Part shown: one piece after another, positions 1-8,755 of the stretch | Layout: each line of letters opens with the position of its first letter | Position numbering within the stretch: position 1 is the first letter of the stretch | From: Porticoccus sp033791605 | GTDB lineage: Bacteria; Pseudomonadota; Gammaproteobacteria; Pseudomonadales; Porticoccaceae | Reading direction: 5' to 3' | DNA length: 34,227 nt | NCBI GenBank assembly: GCA_033791605.1 | Contig: JASJGJ010000112.1 | Span: 1 to 34,227 of the forward strand | Made by a program: the position numbers and the translations under genes | Notes under the pieces: model-generated | Told to the model about the DNA's origin: nothing | Seen by the model: the letters and a program-made list of their open reading frames with translations, nothing else | Databases searched by the model: none

Positions 1-121
1 TCTACTGAGGTAGCTTGTTGGTTTTGTAAGTCAGAATGCCATCAATTTCGATTATATCGTCGTCACTAGGTGTTTCTTACATAGAGATTTCTATTTTGAG
101 GTTACATTCCCTGCATAACTA

Positions 122-143
122 ACACGGTAGCATTTTACCGCGT
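122..143 (-). terminator. Hairpin downstream of the antiporter gene, possible weak terminator
   Basis: An inverted repeat with 8-bp arms (ACACGGTA and TACCGCGT, one G-U pair) encloses a 6-base loop about 75 bases past the stop of the antiporter gene. There is no clear T tract after it on either strand, so intrinsic termination is only a guess. The rest of positions 1-216 shows no convincing gene. The plus-strand frame open at the left edge stops at about position 69 and is not recognisable. Confidence 0.3.
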
Positions 144-216
144 CGGTATCTTTCTTGATGGTGATGTCAGGCCATTATGAGGTGGTGGCAGTTCGAGCTT
201 GCGCTATTACCTATTT

Positions 217-1944
217 TTATGCTTTTAACTTCAAGCCAACAGACTCAATATTAACGCCTTTAATTTCCCTTACAATAAGTTTTACCGGCCCCAGCTTGGC
301 ATAATCCCCAACAACCGGCTTGCCATGAAACTTTTTGGCAAGATAATTTTTGACGGTCAACTCTGCATTGTGAGCATCCACACCGAAACCATAGGCCTGG
401 GCAATTTCTGACAGCTTGGTCTCTGGATGCAACACAAACTCACCAAAAAAGCTGCCGCCCTCAGGGAAAGATGGGTGTGCGAGCGAAGCGAATACGCGGC
501 CCAATGAGGCTCTAGCGCTACTGGTCGCCAGAATGATGACCTGGTCGTCGCAGATAAGCTTCCGTTTGTCTATGTCGTGCAGGAGTATTCCTCGGTGAAT
601 GACGCCGACTATCTGGCTCCCCTCTGTTACTGGCAAGCGCTTAACACTTATACCGGCTGCACGGCTACCCATTAACACCGGATATACCAACAACTCTTTA
701 TCTTGCTCGTGCTTAATTGTTAGATGCAAACATTCAGCTGCCTTTGCTGTTGGCGGCAGATCTATACCCAGCCATCTGGCCATAGGCGCGATTGTCCACC
801 CTTGTAGTACCAGTGATATCAGCACCACAAAAAACACTAGGTCAAAATACCTCTGGGTGTGTTCTAGCCCCGCTAACGAAGGGAACAATGCTAAAATAAT
901 CGGTACCGCTCCACGTAGTCCACACCAACCAATAAATACTTGTTCACGCCATGGGAAGTGAAAGGGCAACAAAGAAACCAATACCGCCAATGGCCTTGAT
1001 ATAAAAATAAGTACAAAGGCTATAGAGACTGCAGGGACGATAATAGGCAAAAGATTACTGGGCGTCACAAGTAAACCTAGCATCAAAAACATGCCAATCT
1101 GGCTTAGCCAGGATATGCCATCATGAAATCGGTGAATATCGTTGCTGTAAGGTAATGGCGTATTGCCAATCATGACGCCGACAATAAAGATAGCCAGAAA
1201 CCCGCTACCATCCCACATGTTTGTTAAACCGAAAAGACTAATAGAACCCGCTAAAGCCAGCAGCGGATACGATGAAGAAGCCAGTGATAATTTTTTTAAT
1301 AGCTGAACAAGTAGGTAGCCACCCGTAAAACCGATAGCCAAACCTAGGCCCATCTGCTGAAGAAGCTCACTAAAAATAGTCCAGCCCTTATTGCCATCGC
1401 CCTGAACTTGTAACACCTGCACGAGAGTAATTGTAAGGAAAATAGCCATGGGGTCATTCGACCCCGACTCAATCTCAAGGGTTGCGCCAGTGCGTTCCTT
1501 TAACTCAAAACCTGCATTTCTAAGTAGCCCAAAAACCGCAGCAGCATCAGTAGAGCCGACAATAGCGCCGATCAAAAGCGCCTCTTGCCAAGGTAGCCCA
1601 AGCACCCAATAGGCAGCGTAGCCAGTAATGCCGGCAGTGATCAGCACCCCAATAGTGGCAAGAGATAGGGCAGGTTTTAGGCTGACGCGAAAAGTATCTT
1701 TTTGTGTTCCCAATCCACCATCAAAAATGATTATAGCCAGGGCTATATTGCCCAGTAGGAAGGCCAAACTAAAATCATCAAACTTAAATCCCCCCGGGCC
1801 TTCTTCGCCTACCAGCATTCCCACAACTAAAAATACCAATAGAATAGGGGCCCCAATACGACGTGTTAACACACTAGCAACGACGCAAAGCAAAGCTAGG
1901 CTAGCTGCGCCAAAAATGTATTGGTACGTTAGTTCTATTGTCAT
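217..1944 (-). CDS. nhaP2: K+/H+ (CPA1 family) antiporter, NhaP2/CvrA-like
   Basis: This is an inner-membrane cation/proton antiporter of the CPA1 family, of the NhaP2 (CvrA) type that exports K+ or Na+ in exchange for H+. The protein has 575 residues. The first ~400 are a run of hydrophobic helices, with the conserved stretches GSTDAAAVF and ESGSNDPMA that carry the ion-binding Asp residues of the Na_H_Exchanger fold. The C-terminal cytosolic part resembles a TrkA-C (RCK) domain followed by a CorC/HlyC-like domain, which is the NhaP2 layout. I chose the ATG at 1944 because AGGAAA lies a few bases upstream; a longer frame to 1995 adds 17 unlikely residues. It is separated from pstB by 443 bases and has its own candidate promoter, so it is probably a separate unit. 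The exact ion is not readable from sequence. Confidence 0.88.
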   Translation of the reverse strand: MTIELTYQYIFGAASLALLCVVASVLTRRIGAPILLVFLVVGMLVGEEGPGGFKFDDFSLAFLLGNIALAIIIFDGGLGTQKDTFRVSLKPALSLATIGVLITAGITGYAAYWVLGLPWQEALLIGAIVGSTDAAAVFGLLRNAGFELKERTGATLEIESGSNDPMAIFLTITLVQVLQVQGDGNKGWTIFSELLQQMGLGLAIGFTGGYLLVQLLKKLSLASSSYPLLALAGSISLFGLTNMWDGSGFLAIFIVGVMIGNTPLPYSNDIHRFHDGISWLSQIGMFLMLGLLVTPSNLLPIIVPAVSIAFVLIFISRPLAVLVSLLPFHFPWREQVFIGWCGLRGAVPIILALFPSLAGLEHTQRYFDLVFFVVLISLVLQGWTIAPMARWLGIDLPPTAKAAECLHLTIKHEQDKELLVYPVLMGSRAAGISVKRLPVTEGSQIVGVIHRGILLHDIDKRKLICDDQVIILATSSARASLGRVFASLAHPSFPEGGSFFGEFVLHPETKLSEIAQAYGFGVDAHNAELTVKNYLAKKFHGKPVVGDYAKLGPVKLIVREIKGVNIESVGLKLKA

Positions 1945-2387
1945 AATTTTTCCTAAAAAACTGAAAGCTGCACAATCAGGTTGCAGGTCAGCCAACCCTA
2001 GAATGGTGGATGATTATACTAAGCCATCCTCGCCAATAAAATATCAAGATATTGATAAAAAAGGATTTATTGTAAGCTGTTGGCCGGCTTAATAGCGCAA
2101 AATCTCTAGACCAATAGATCAAGTTACCCTGCTAAATATAGGCACTAAGCGCTCAGTAACACTAGCCTGGGCGATGTAGCGGGCTGTATGTTATTTGATC
2201 AGAAAGCCCAATTGAGGCAATGCTGCGTAAAGCACCAATGTTACGCAATACCTGACATCTCAGGGAAGTGAATAAGGGGGAAACAAAGAGAGGGAATCTA
2301 CTCTGTATCAAGTGCTAGGTAAATCTTCTTTTAGGTGATTGAAGATCTATCAAACTTCCCAAAACCGACAAGCCTTTTCCCATCTGA
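1945..2387. other. Intergenic stretch between the antiporter gene and pstB
   Basis: These 443 bases hold no convincing gene; the plus-strand frame starting at 2339 runs into pstB and is a shadow. The part next to the antiporter is AT-rich and contains a good -10 hexamer for the minus strand. I see no clear terminator hairpin after pstB. Confidence 0.5.
2013..2041 (-). promoter_or_regulatory. Candidate promoter for the antiporter gene
   Basis: A perfect TATAAT lies on the minus strand at 2018-2013, about 70 bases before the antiporter ATG. The matching -35 region is AT-rich (TTTTAT or TTTATT at 16-17 base spacing) and far from TTGACA. This is a sigma-70-like guess based mainly on the -10 element. 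Confidence 0.4.
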
Positions 2388-3221
2388 CTATCCTCGAGCA
2401 CCTGATATATAAGCGGCCGTTAATGCGTGTATCGGTGCTTCGAATAAATGCTGGCATTGACCGAACTCGATCAACTTGCCGACCCGCTCAGTCATCCAGA
2501 AAAAACCTGCATAATTGGCCACGCGTCGGGCTTGGGCCAAATTGTGGGTAACGATGACCACAGTATAACGCCCGCGCAAGCGCAGAATTAATTCTTCTAC
2601 CACCGCAGAAGCAATAGGGTCGAGGGCACTGCAGGGCTCGTCCATCAACAGAATTTCCGGCTCCAGCACCAATGCGCGGGCAATGCATAGTCGCTGTTGC
2701 TGGCCACCAGACAAAGCCATGGCGGATGTTTGCAAGCGATCGGACACTTCATCCCAGAGGCCTACGTCTTTTAGTGCTTGTTCTATTTTTCGTTGTCGCT
2801 CATGACGGTCGCACACACCGTGCTCTTTTAGCGGTAGCTCCAGATTGCGCCAAATAGATAACGGAAACGGATTGGGCTTTTGAAAAATCATGCCGATCCG
2901 ACGCCTGAGTTTGAGGGTATTTACGGGATCGTGCAGCAGGTCCTGGCCGTCGAAAAAAATCTTGCCGCTGACGTGGGCATTCGGATGATGGTCGGTGAGC
3001 CGGTTCAGAGTTGAAAGAAAGCTGGTCTTGCCGCAACCGGACGGGCCAATTAATGCGGTGATACAGCCCTTGTAAATATCAAGGGATACTTGCGAGAGCA
3101 CGGTCTTTGCCCCGTAACTCACCGTAAGGTCCTGTATCTGTAAATGGGGTTCGGGCACACAACAGGGTGCGCCTTGTTCGATTTCCCCCAAAGTATAGAT
3201 GCTTTCTTTTGGTCTATTCAT
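2388..3221 (-). CDS. pstB: Phosphate ABC transporter ATP-binding protein PstB
   Basis: This is the ATPase of the high-affinity phosphate importer PstSCAB, acting on the cytosolic face of the inner membrane. The 277-residue protein shows a Walker A motif (GPSGCGKTS), the ABC signature (LSGGQQQR), a Walker B motif (ILLMDEP) followed by the D-loop SALDP, and the switch histidine in VIVTHN. About 28 N-terminal residues precede the ABC domain, slightly more than usual. Its ATG overlaps the pstA stop by 4 bases, so the two are translationally coupled. It is the last pst gene; phoU, phoB and phoR do not follow, unlike many pst operons. Confidence 0.93.
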   Translation of the reverse strand: MNRPKESIYTLGEIEQGAPCCVPEPHLQIQDLTVSYGAKTVLSQVSLDIYKGCITALIGPSGCGKTSFLSTLNRLTDHHPNAHVSGKIFFDGQDLLHDPVNTLKLRRRIGMIFQKPNPFPLSIWRNLELPLKEHGVCDRHERQRKIEQALKDVGLWDEVSDRLQTSAMALSGGQQQRLCIARALVLEPEILLMDEPCSALDPIASAVVEELILRLRGRYTVVIVTHNLAQARRVANYAGFFWMTERVGKLIEFGQCQHLFEAPIHALTAAYISGARG

Positions 3222-4051
3222 GCTATTTTCAGCCTCCGTTTAAACCAGTGGTCCACTAGGCTTTGCGCCAAGGTGTTGAGCACAATAATCAACGTTACCA
3301 GTACTAACGCCGAGGCGTAGGCTGCGCCGTCGCCGCCGGTGACATTCATCGATAAATCATAGATATGCACCGCCAGTGCCCGGCCCGAATCCAGTAACGA
3401 TCCAGGCATGCGGTCAACATAACCACTGGTGAACAAAAGCGCCGCCGTTTCGGCTGTGGCTCGGCCAATACTAAGAATCAGGCCGGCGACAATGGCGGGG
3501 CGTGCGGCTGGCAGCACTATGTGCCAAATGGCGGTGCTGCGCGTCATCCCCAAAGCTAATGCACCCCGTCGCCAATCGTCATTAACTGCGCGTAAACCAG
3601 CTTCGCAGGTGCGTACAAATACTGGCAGTATCATGCAGGCTAGGGTTAAACCACCGGACAATAGTGAAAAGCCTAAGCCTAAGTAAATGCTAAAAAAAGC
3701 GTTGCCAAATAGACCGTAAACAATAGAGGGCACGCCAGCCAAAATATCCAGTGTGATGCCGGTACTGCTGGCAAATCGGCTATTGCCGTGAGCAAATTCC
3801 GATAGCCATATGGCGACGCCCAGCCCCAAGGGCAAGGCGACGATGAGTGCAATCAGCAATAGCCATAGTGTAGAAACCAATATCGGGCCGATGCCACCGG
3901 CACGACCAGCATCTATTGGTGCGGCAAACAGAAACTGCCAACTAAAATGGGCAGTGCCTTGCAGCACCACATCGCTCAGTACCCACAGCAGTGCGGACAC
4001 CACCAGAAGGGCGCAAGCTAATAGCAACCAGGTAAATACGCGGTCAGCCAT
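3218..4051 (-). CDS. pstA: Phosphate ABC transporter permease PstA
   Basis: PstA is one of the two membrane permease subunits of the phosphate importer. The product has 277 residues and about six hydrophobic helices. It carries the binding-protein-dependent transport domain with the EAA-type loop (GALALGMTRSTAIWHIVLP) that contacts PstB. I chose ATG 4051 because it has a good AGGAG about 8 bases upstream. A GTG at 4075 would add 8 residues without a better site. The start overlaps the pstC end by 8 bases and the stop overlaps pstB by 4 bases, a tight operon arrangement. Confidence 0.93.
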   Translation of the reverse strand: MADRVFTWLLLACALLVVSALLWVLSDVVLQGTAHFSWQFLFAAPIDAGRAGGIGPILVSTLWLLLIALIVALPLGLGVAIWLSEFAHGNSRFASSTGITLDILAGVPSIVYGLFGNAFFSIYLGLGFSLLSGGLTLACMILPVFVRTCEAGLRAVNDDWRRGALALGMTRSTAIWHIVLPAARPAIVAGLILSIGRATAETAALLFTSGYVDRMPGSLLDSGRALAVHIYDLSMNVTGGDGAAYASALVLVTLIIVLNTLAQSLVDHWFKRRLKIA

Positions 4052-4928
4052 GCTGCCGCTCCTGTTTGTTAGCACGGCTCACATGATGCGCGAACCAAGA
4101 GAGCAGCCAGACCAGAACCGTCAGCAATAATCCGGACGCAAACAGGCTGGCGCGATGATCTCCCATAGCATAGGCCATCTCCAACGCAATATTGGCCGTT
4201 AGCACGCGTACGGGTTCAAACAAGCCGGACGGGTTTTGTACTACATTGCCGGCCACCATCAGCACCGCTAAGGTTTCACCCAGTGCGCGCGCTGTGGCAA
4301 GCAGCACGCCGCTGCTAATCCCCGCTCGGGCAGCGGGTAGGATGATATACAGAATTTGGGTGTTGCGGCGCAGCCCCAGTGCCGTGCTGCCAGCCAGCAG
4401 TTCCCTAGGCACGCTGGCTAAGGAGGAAGCGCTGGTCAGGGCAATGGTTGGTAAAATCATTAACGTCAACACCACTATTGCCGCCAGCATTGAAGCCCCA
4501 GGCGGTTGCCAGCTGGTAATTAGCGGCACCAAGCGCGTTAAGCCCCATAAACCGAATACCACTGAGGGTATACCCGCCAACACATTTAATAGCAGACGAA
4601 AGCTTTGTGCCGATCGAGGCGATGCATAAAATTGCAGGAAAATGGCACTACCCAAACCCAGCGGCAAGGCTAAAGCAACTGCGCCCACCGTCACCGCCAG
4701 CGACGACAATATCATGGGGGCCATGCCAAACTGGCCTTCCAGGGGATACCAGTTTTGGCTGTAGAACAACTGCAGCCATGAGCCATCCATCCAGCGGTTG
4801 GCAAAAAAGGACCAAGCCTCGCTCAGCAAAAACAGCATAATTAGCGCCAGCAACAGGGCTGTTGCGCCGGCCATACCCAACAGCAGGATAGTGAGGCGGC
4901 GATCAACCCGGCTGCCATTACTATGCAT
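4044..4928 (-). CDS. pstC: Phosphate ABC transporter permease PstC
   Basis: PstC is the second permease subunit of the phosphate importer. The 294-residue protein has about six membrane segments. Its EAA-like loop (GSTALGLRRNTQILYIILP) is followed by AARAGI, as is common for PstC. The ATG lies 20 bases after the pstS stop on the same strand, with AGGTAA as a modest ribosome site. Its 3' end overlaps pstA. Length and domain layout are normal, and nothing appears broken. Confidence 0.93.
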   Translation of the reverse strand: MHSNGSRVDRRLTILLLGMAGATALLLALIMLFLLSEAWSFFANRWMDGSWLQLFYSQNWYPLEGQFGMAPMILSSLAVTVGAVALALPLGLGSAIFLQFYASPRSAQSFRLLLNVLAGIPSVVFGLWGLTRLVPLITSWQPPGASMLAAIVVLTLMILPTIALTSASSLASVPRELLAGSTALGLRRNTQILYIILPAARAGISSGVLLATARALGETLAVLMVAGNVVQNPSGLFEPVRVLTANIALEMAYAMGDHRASLFASGLLLTVLVWLLSWFAHHVSRANKQERQHG

Positions 4929-4948
4929 AGCTTCGGTTACCTAGCAGG

Positions 4949-5794
4949 CTATTCAACTTTGCTATCCATTTTTGATTCCATATTTAAAGGCGCCACAAAA
5001 AATTGTGCGTCGATGAGATCCCTCACCTCGGTTGATTGCGCAAAGGCAATAAACTTCTTAAGCAATCCAACCGGCTTAGTTTTAACCACTAGATTCAGTT
5101 GGCGTGACAAGGGGTAATAACCTTTGGCAACCGACTCAACCGTGGCTACCTCACCAGCCATAGGCAGTAATTTTATGGGCGTACCTAAGGCTTGCTCATA
5201 TTCGGCGGCACCTATGGATACATAGCCAATGGCACCGGGATTGCCAGCGACAGTTTTAATACCCTGTTGATTTTCACCAATCACTACCTGCGCTTTAATT
5301 TGGCTGTTTTTCAGGGAAAAATGTTGTAGGAACAGCTCCAATGTTGAGCGCCCTTCAGCTTTGTTGACCACCGTGATCTGCCGGTCGTCAGCACCCAGTT
5401 GTTGCCAATTGTTTATTTTTCCCGTGTAAATATCGATTATCTGAACGTTGCTGAGTGTGCTCATGGCATTGCTCTCATGGAGGATGATGCCGATACCATC
5501 CATGGCAATCAGGAAGGGCGTGAGATCCTGCTCAGTGGGCTTCAACGCCCGCGATACCATGCCAATGTCTGTCAATCCCATCCGAACATCATTAATGCCT
5601 CGCGAAGATCCGCCCATTTGCACATCGATACGCACGTCGGGATGTAGTGACTCGTAGCGTTTGGCGATTTCCAGTGCCAGTGGCGCAACTGTACTTGACC
5701 CCGTTAACGTTAGCTGCCTGTTATCGGCTTGGACCACTGATAGGCTTAACACTGTGCTTAGCAACACAAGCACATTTGTTAGTGATTTAATCAT
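4949..5794 (-). CDS. pstS: Phosphate-binding periplasmic protein PstS (short type)
   Basis: PstS captures phosphate in the periplasm and delivers it to PstCA. The 281-residue precursor begins with a Sec signal peptide of about 23 residues ending in VVQA. The phosphate-binding signatures are present: TGSSTVAPL near the N terminus, GGSSRGINDV, and GRSTLELF in the second lobe. It is the short form of ~280 residues rather than the ~346-residue enterobacterial one. The ATG at 5794 has GGGAG 5 bases upstream. Only 72 bases separate it from arsM, with no strong terminator or recognisable Pho box, so it is probably co-transcribed with arsM. Whether this binding protein favours phosphate or tolerates arsenate cannot be read from the sequence. 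Confidence 0.92.
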   Translation of the reverse strand: MIKSLTNVLVLLSTVLSLSVVQADNRQLTLTGSSTVAPLALEIAKRYESLHPDVRIDVQMGGSSRGINDVRMGLTDIGMVSRALKPTEQDLTPFLIAMDGIGIILHESNAMSTLSNVQIIDIYTGKINNWQQLGADDRQITVVNKAEGRSTLELFLQHFSLKNSQIKAQVVIGENQQGIKTVAGNPGAIGYVSIGAAEYEQALGTPIKLLPMAGEVATVESVAKGYYPLSRQLNLVVKTKPVGLLKKFIAFAQSTEVRDLIDAQFFVAPLNMESKMDSKVE

Positions 5795-5866
5795 GACAAC
5801 TCCCTCATGACTTTGGCGATGACTGCGCTATTACCGGTTTTACCGAATGAGGATTTCGTCCTTCAG

Positions 5867-6907
5867 CTAGCAGCAAGGATTGCTCTCTATGGTTAATGTT
5901 GTGGAATCAAAAGGCATCGTCGAGCCGCAGCCTTCGAACAAGCCAAAATGCTGACTGAAATCGCCGATAAAACTAAAGTGCTCGGCAAAGCGTGTGTTCT
6001 TCAACATACGCCAAGTATTACCACAAACCGGGAATACCCGACCGGTTGCAATGGCATGATGTTTATCCAGCACGAAACTGTGTGGGCTGTTTGGAATCGT
6101 GCCCTGGTAAATGACCGCTTGGCCGTAATCCTCACAGGCACTCTCAAGCCCATTGAGTTTGAATAGGCGATAGCTGGCAGAGAAAAACCGTAGATTACCG
6201 GTCTGCTGAGCTAGTTTGCTATCGGTCACTGCTAGGGGCTGATCTTCCACGAGGCGTGCATCGTTGAAACCTGCGGCATTGGATAGGTGTAGAAAATCAT
6301 TCCAGTACAATGCTCCACCCAAGCATTCACCGTACAACACGGAGTCCTCACGCACAGCATCTGGTACACGACGATCGCAATACACATCGGAAAAATAGAA
6401 TTCACCACCGGGTTTCAGCAGTCGGTGAATACCTTTGAGAACGGCGGCTTTGTCTGGTGATAGGTTGACCACACAATTAGACACGATGACATCAAAAGAA
6501 TTGGGTTGTAGATCCAGCTCGTCGAGTTTTTCGATGTAGCCTTTAATAAATCGCACGTTAGCATAACCGAGGGACTTGGCATGCCAATCTTGATGTGCGC
6601 AAGCCACAGCCAATTGTTCATCGGTCATATCTACTCCCACCACTTCACCTTCTGGACCTACCAGTTGCGCTAAGGCATAGACATCACGCCCCGAACCGCA
6701 GCCCAAATCCAACACCCGACAACCGGATAGCAGCGGCGGGCAAACCAAACCACAACCGTAGTAACGCGACAGCACTTCGGGATGAATACGAGCGAGCAAG
6801 GGCTTAAGCCACTCCGGCATATTGCTAACGTCGCAGCAGGCGGTTGTTTTCAGATCGGATGAACTTTGCAACTGCTTGCCGTAATAGTCTTGAACGACGT
6901 CGTACAT
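5867..6907 (-). CDS. arsM: Arsenite S-adenosylmethionine methyltransferase ArsM
   Basis: ArsM transfers methyl groups from SAM to trivalent arsenic, giving mono- and dimethylarsenicals. Dimethylarsenite is the substrate for arsenosugar synthesis. The 346-residue protein has the SAM-binding motif VLDLGCGSG (65-73) and all the arsenic-binding cysteine contexts known from algal ArsM: the pair C24-C25, C52/C56 in YYGCGLVCPP, C145 in SNCVVNLS and C195 in GECLGGALY. The C-terminal domain ends in GCG (C327) and a terminal CC pair (345-346), a thiol-rich tail. I chose ATG 6907 (GGAG 12 bases upstream) because the family starts at this point. A TTG at 7045 would add 46 residues unlike the family. It is followed closely by pstSCAB and preceded by a 206-base leader after an alternative-sigma-like promoter. 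Confidence 0.93.
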   Translation of the reverse strand: MYDVVQDYYGKQLQSSSDLKTTACCDVSNMPEWLKPLLARIHPEVLSRYYGCGLVCPPLLSGCRVLDLGCGSGRDVYALAQLVGPEGEVVGVDMTDEQLAVACAHQDWHAKSLGYANVRFIKGYIEKLDELDLQPNSFDVIVSNCVVNLSPDKAAVLKGIHRLLKPGGEFYFSDVYCDRRVPDAVREDSVLYGECLGGALYWNDFLHLSNAAGFNDARLVEDQPLAVTDSKLAQQTGNLRFFSASYRLFKLNGLESACEDYGQAVIYQGTIPNSPHSFVLDKHHAIATGRVFPVCGNTWRMLKNTRFAEHFSFIGDFSQHFGLFEGCGSTMPFDSTTLTIESNPCC

Positions 6908-7033
6908 AATGAATGACTCCAAATAAGATAATATTTTTTCTAAATTAGGTTTCCCAATATCAGGCGCTGAGTCGTTCTCCTGACCAGCTAAAAAACAGGG
7001 AAACTGGAAAACTGCATGTGAGTGATTAATGAA

Positions 7034-7083
7034 GGCTAGCTGCAAATAATCCTGGCTTGGCCGGGCGTGGTTTAGGATTAGCC
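7034..7083 (-). promoter_or_regulatory. Stem-loop in the arsM leader
   Basis: On the minus strand the arms GGCTA+ATCCT (5') and AGGAT ... TAGCC (3') can pair. The 3' arm has a ~10-base bulge and the loop is GC-rich and about 20 bases long. It lies between the proposed promoter (7113-7143) and the arsM start. It may be a leader regulatory structure, or just mRNA structure; no T tract follows. Confidence 0.35.
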
Positions 7084-7112
7084 TTATTACGACACTCTAA
7101 TTGCGATTGTCT

Positions 7113-7143
7113 ATTAGTCGCAGCACAGCCCTGATTTCTTACA
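7113..7143 (-). promoter_or_regulatory. Candidate alternative-sigma promoter for arsM-pstSCAB
   Basis: Read on the minus strand, TGTAAGAAAT (7143-7134) is followed by 13 unrelated bases and CGACTAAT (7120-7113). The same 18 bases at the same spacing occur upstream of arsS. The spacing suits -35 and -10 elements of a group IV (ECF) sigma factor. The rest of the 319-base gap 6908-7226 holds the leader stem-loop and no gene. Confidence 0.7.
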
Positions 7144-7226
7144 CTGAATATAAATTAATCGAGGGTGTAGTAGTGATTTTCTGATGGCTTCCACTCGTTT
7201 ATGTTCTAAGCTTTATAGCCTTGGTG

Positions 7227-8108
7227 TTAATGTTTAATATCCGGTCTCCAACCCATGCCGGACTCTTCCATTAGCCGCTCGTAAACACCTTCTATATTTA
7301 GTGGTAGCCACTCATCGAATTGTTTAAGGTCACTGTATTCGCTTAACTTTATACTTTGCTTCATCTCGGTCAGGGTTTTCCCAGAATGTATGCCGTCGAT
7401 AACAGCATTATAAAGAGCCTGAAGGTAGCCGAGGTATCGCTGAACATCAGCTTTACTGCCAATGTCTGCATGGCCACCAACGAATATATCAAAGTCCAGT
7501 TCGAGCACTTGTGTGGTGGAGTTAATCATGCCTTGGATGTCATAACTCCAGAGTTTCTGCCAAGGCATTCGACCCAGTACAATCCAATCGACAACAAAAA
7601 GCAGTTTTTCCGGTTGAAAAAGCATACTAATAGAACCACGGCCATCATTGGGGCCGTGGTAGCTCAACTCCACGGTATGGCCGCCCAAAGAAATAACCAT
7701 ATCCTTTTTGAAGGTGACGTCGGGTAAAACGGTATCGGCCTTGGTTATTCGAATATCTTGCTCTGCCAACTCATGAGCAATAAAGATGGTGTCGGGGTCA
7801 TCAAATACCTCTGCACCGTAAATATGGTCACTGTGATTGTGGCTATAGACAACATATTTTATGGGTACATTAAAACGTTTTTTTAACTCTATTTTTAGCC
7901 AATTGGCCGCAGGTGTATTTAATGGGTCTGTAAGTATTATTCCTTCATTAGTCACTAAAAAAACCGATCGATGTCTGTCGTCTATAAACCGATAAACATC
8001 GCCACGTACATTCTCTATTTTATATTCGTTAGCTGACGCCATCGGGCTGCCGAAGGCAATAGTAACCATGACCAGTAGGAGGGCGATGGCTGAAGCCTTG
8101 TTTTCCAT
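7227..8108 (-). CDS. Exported metallo-beta-lactamase-fold hydrolase
   Basis: This is a periplasmic or exported MBL-fold protein of 293 residues. A Sec signal peptide covers about residues 1-26 (hydrophobic core LLLVMVTIAFG, ending in ASA). The metal motif HNHSDH gives H90, H92, D94 and H95; further ligands are likely H151 (YHGPNDG), D174 (VVDW) and H213 (GGHAD). All are present, so an active binuclear zinc enzyme is expected. The ATG has AAGGGG 5 bases upstream. It lies at the end of the arsenosugar operon, 187 bases after doxX, and just before the arsM promoter. The substrate is unknown; the family includes thiolester hydrolases and quinoprotein-associated proteins. A role in arsenosugar processing is only an inference from position. 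Confidence 0.82.
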   Translation of the reverse strand: MENKASAIALLLVMVTIAFGSPMASANEYKIENVRGDVYRFIDDRHRSVFLVTNEGIILTDPLNTPAANWLKIELKKRFNVPIKYVVYSHNHSDHIYGAEVFDDPDTIFIAHELAEQDIRITKADTVLPDVTFKKDMVISLGGHTVELSYHGPNDGRGSISMLFQPEKLLFVVDWIVLGRMPWQKLWSYDIQGMINSTTQVLELDFDIFVGGHADIGSKADVQRYLGYLQALYNAVIDGIHSGKTLTEMKQSIKLSEYSDLKQFDEWLPLNIEGVYERLMEESGMGWRPDIKH

Positions 8109-8295
8109 AAAAACCCCTTAGTAAAAAATATTTTTTAACAACGTATTGGCTAACAAGAGAGCCGTAACAGGAAGCATCGTTCCCGATTAGACTCCAGCTT
8201 GCATTCAAATATTGGTCGTTTTATTTTGTTAATTTGGGCGGATGCTACCGACTTATCGAAATCATTAAATACAATGCAATCTCACCTTTAGCACA

Positions 8296-8730
8296 TTATC
8301 TCGTCACCTTGGAAGGAATGACGCACAAGGTATCCCAATCTCTCAACCAGTACAGTGTTAAGCAAGCCGCCAGCATAGGCCATGCTGCAAAGAACAGCAG
8401 GTTGTCAAAGGGAGTCAGGTACATTTTGTAGGATGAAAAGGTTGAGATGGCATGGAGCAATAGCACTGCACCGTAGGTCCAGCGGCGCCAAAGGCCTGCA
8501 ACAAACGCTAGTACCAGTAACAGTTCGATAGCGCCAACGACATAAGAAACGTTTTGACTCAACCAATCGATACCATAGAAACCAGAAAATACCTTACCGC
8601 TATGGGCCGGATTAACAAACTTGTCGAGAGTCCACATCAACATCACCACAAAAACGCCTAGCCGTAGCATGAGTAATGAGCGGGACAAAGGAATTTGCAG
8701 GGAATCTGTAGTCGAGCTATTTGAATTCAT
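8296..8730 (-). CDS. DoxX-like small membrane protein
   Basis: This 144-residue protein has four predicted membrane helices and the general look of the DoxX/DoxD-like superfamily (LRLGVFVVMLMWTLDKF at the start of helix 1, an acidic residue in helix 2 within GAIELLLVLAFVAG, then WRRW). Members are linked to thiosulfate/quinone or redox chemistry in membranes, but many have no known role. The ATG at 8730 has AGGAAA upstream. A longer frame to 8844 overlaps the previous gene and is not needed. It follows the TIGR04282 glycosyltransferase gene by 25 bases in the same operon. It might hand electrons to or from the FAD oxidoreductase of the cluster; this is inference. Confidence 0.75.
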   Translation of the reverse strand: MNSNSSTTDSLQIPLSRSLLMLRLGVFVVMLMWTLDKFVNPAHSGKVFSGFYGIDWLSQNVSYVVGAIELLLVLAFVAGLWRRWTYGAVLLLHAISTFSSYKMYLTPFDNLLFFAAWPMLAACLTLYWLRDWDTLCVIPSKVTR

Positions 8731-8755
8731 TGGTTGTTTTCCTATGTGAAGTAAT

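Noticed and set aside
599..961. Long plus-strand frame inside the antiporter gene
   Set aside because: Shadow of a well-supported gene on the other strand, with no family signature.
5795..5866. Pho box before pstS
   Set aside because: No convincing pair of CTGTCAT-like direct repeats; the gap is only 72 bases and better explained as an operon junction.
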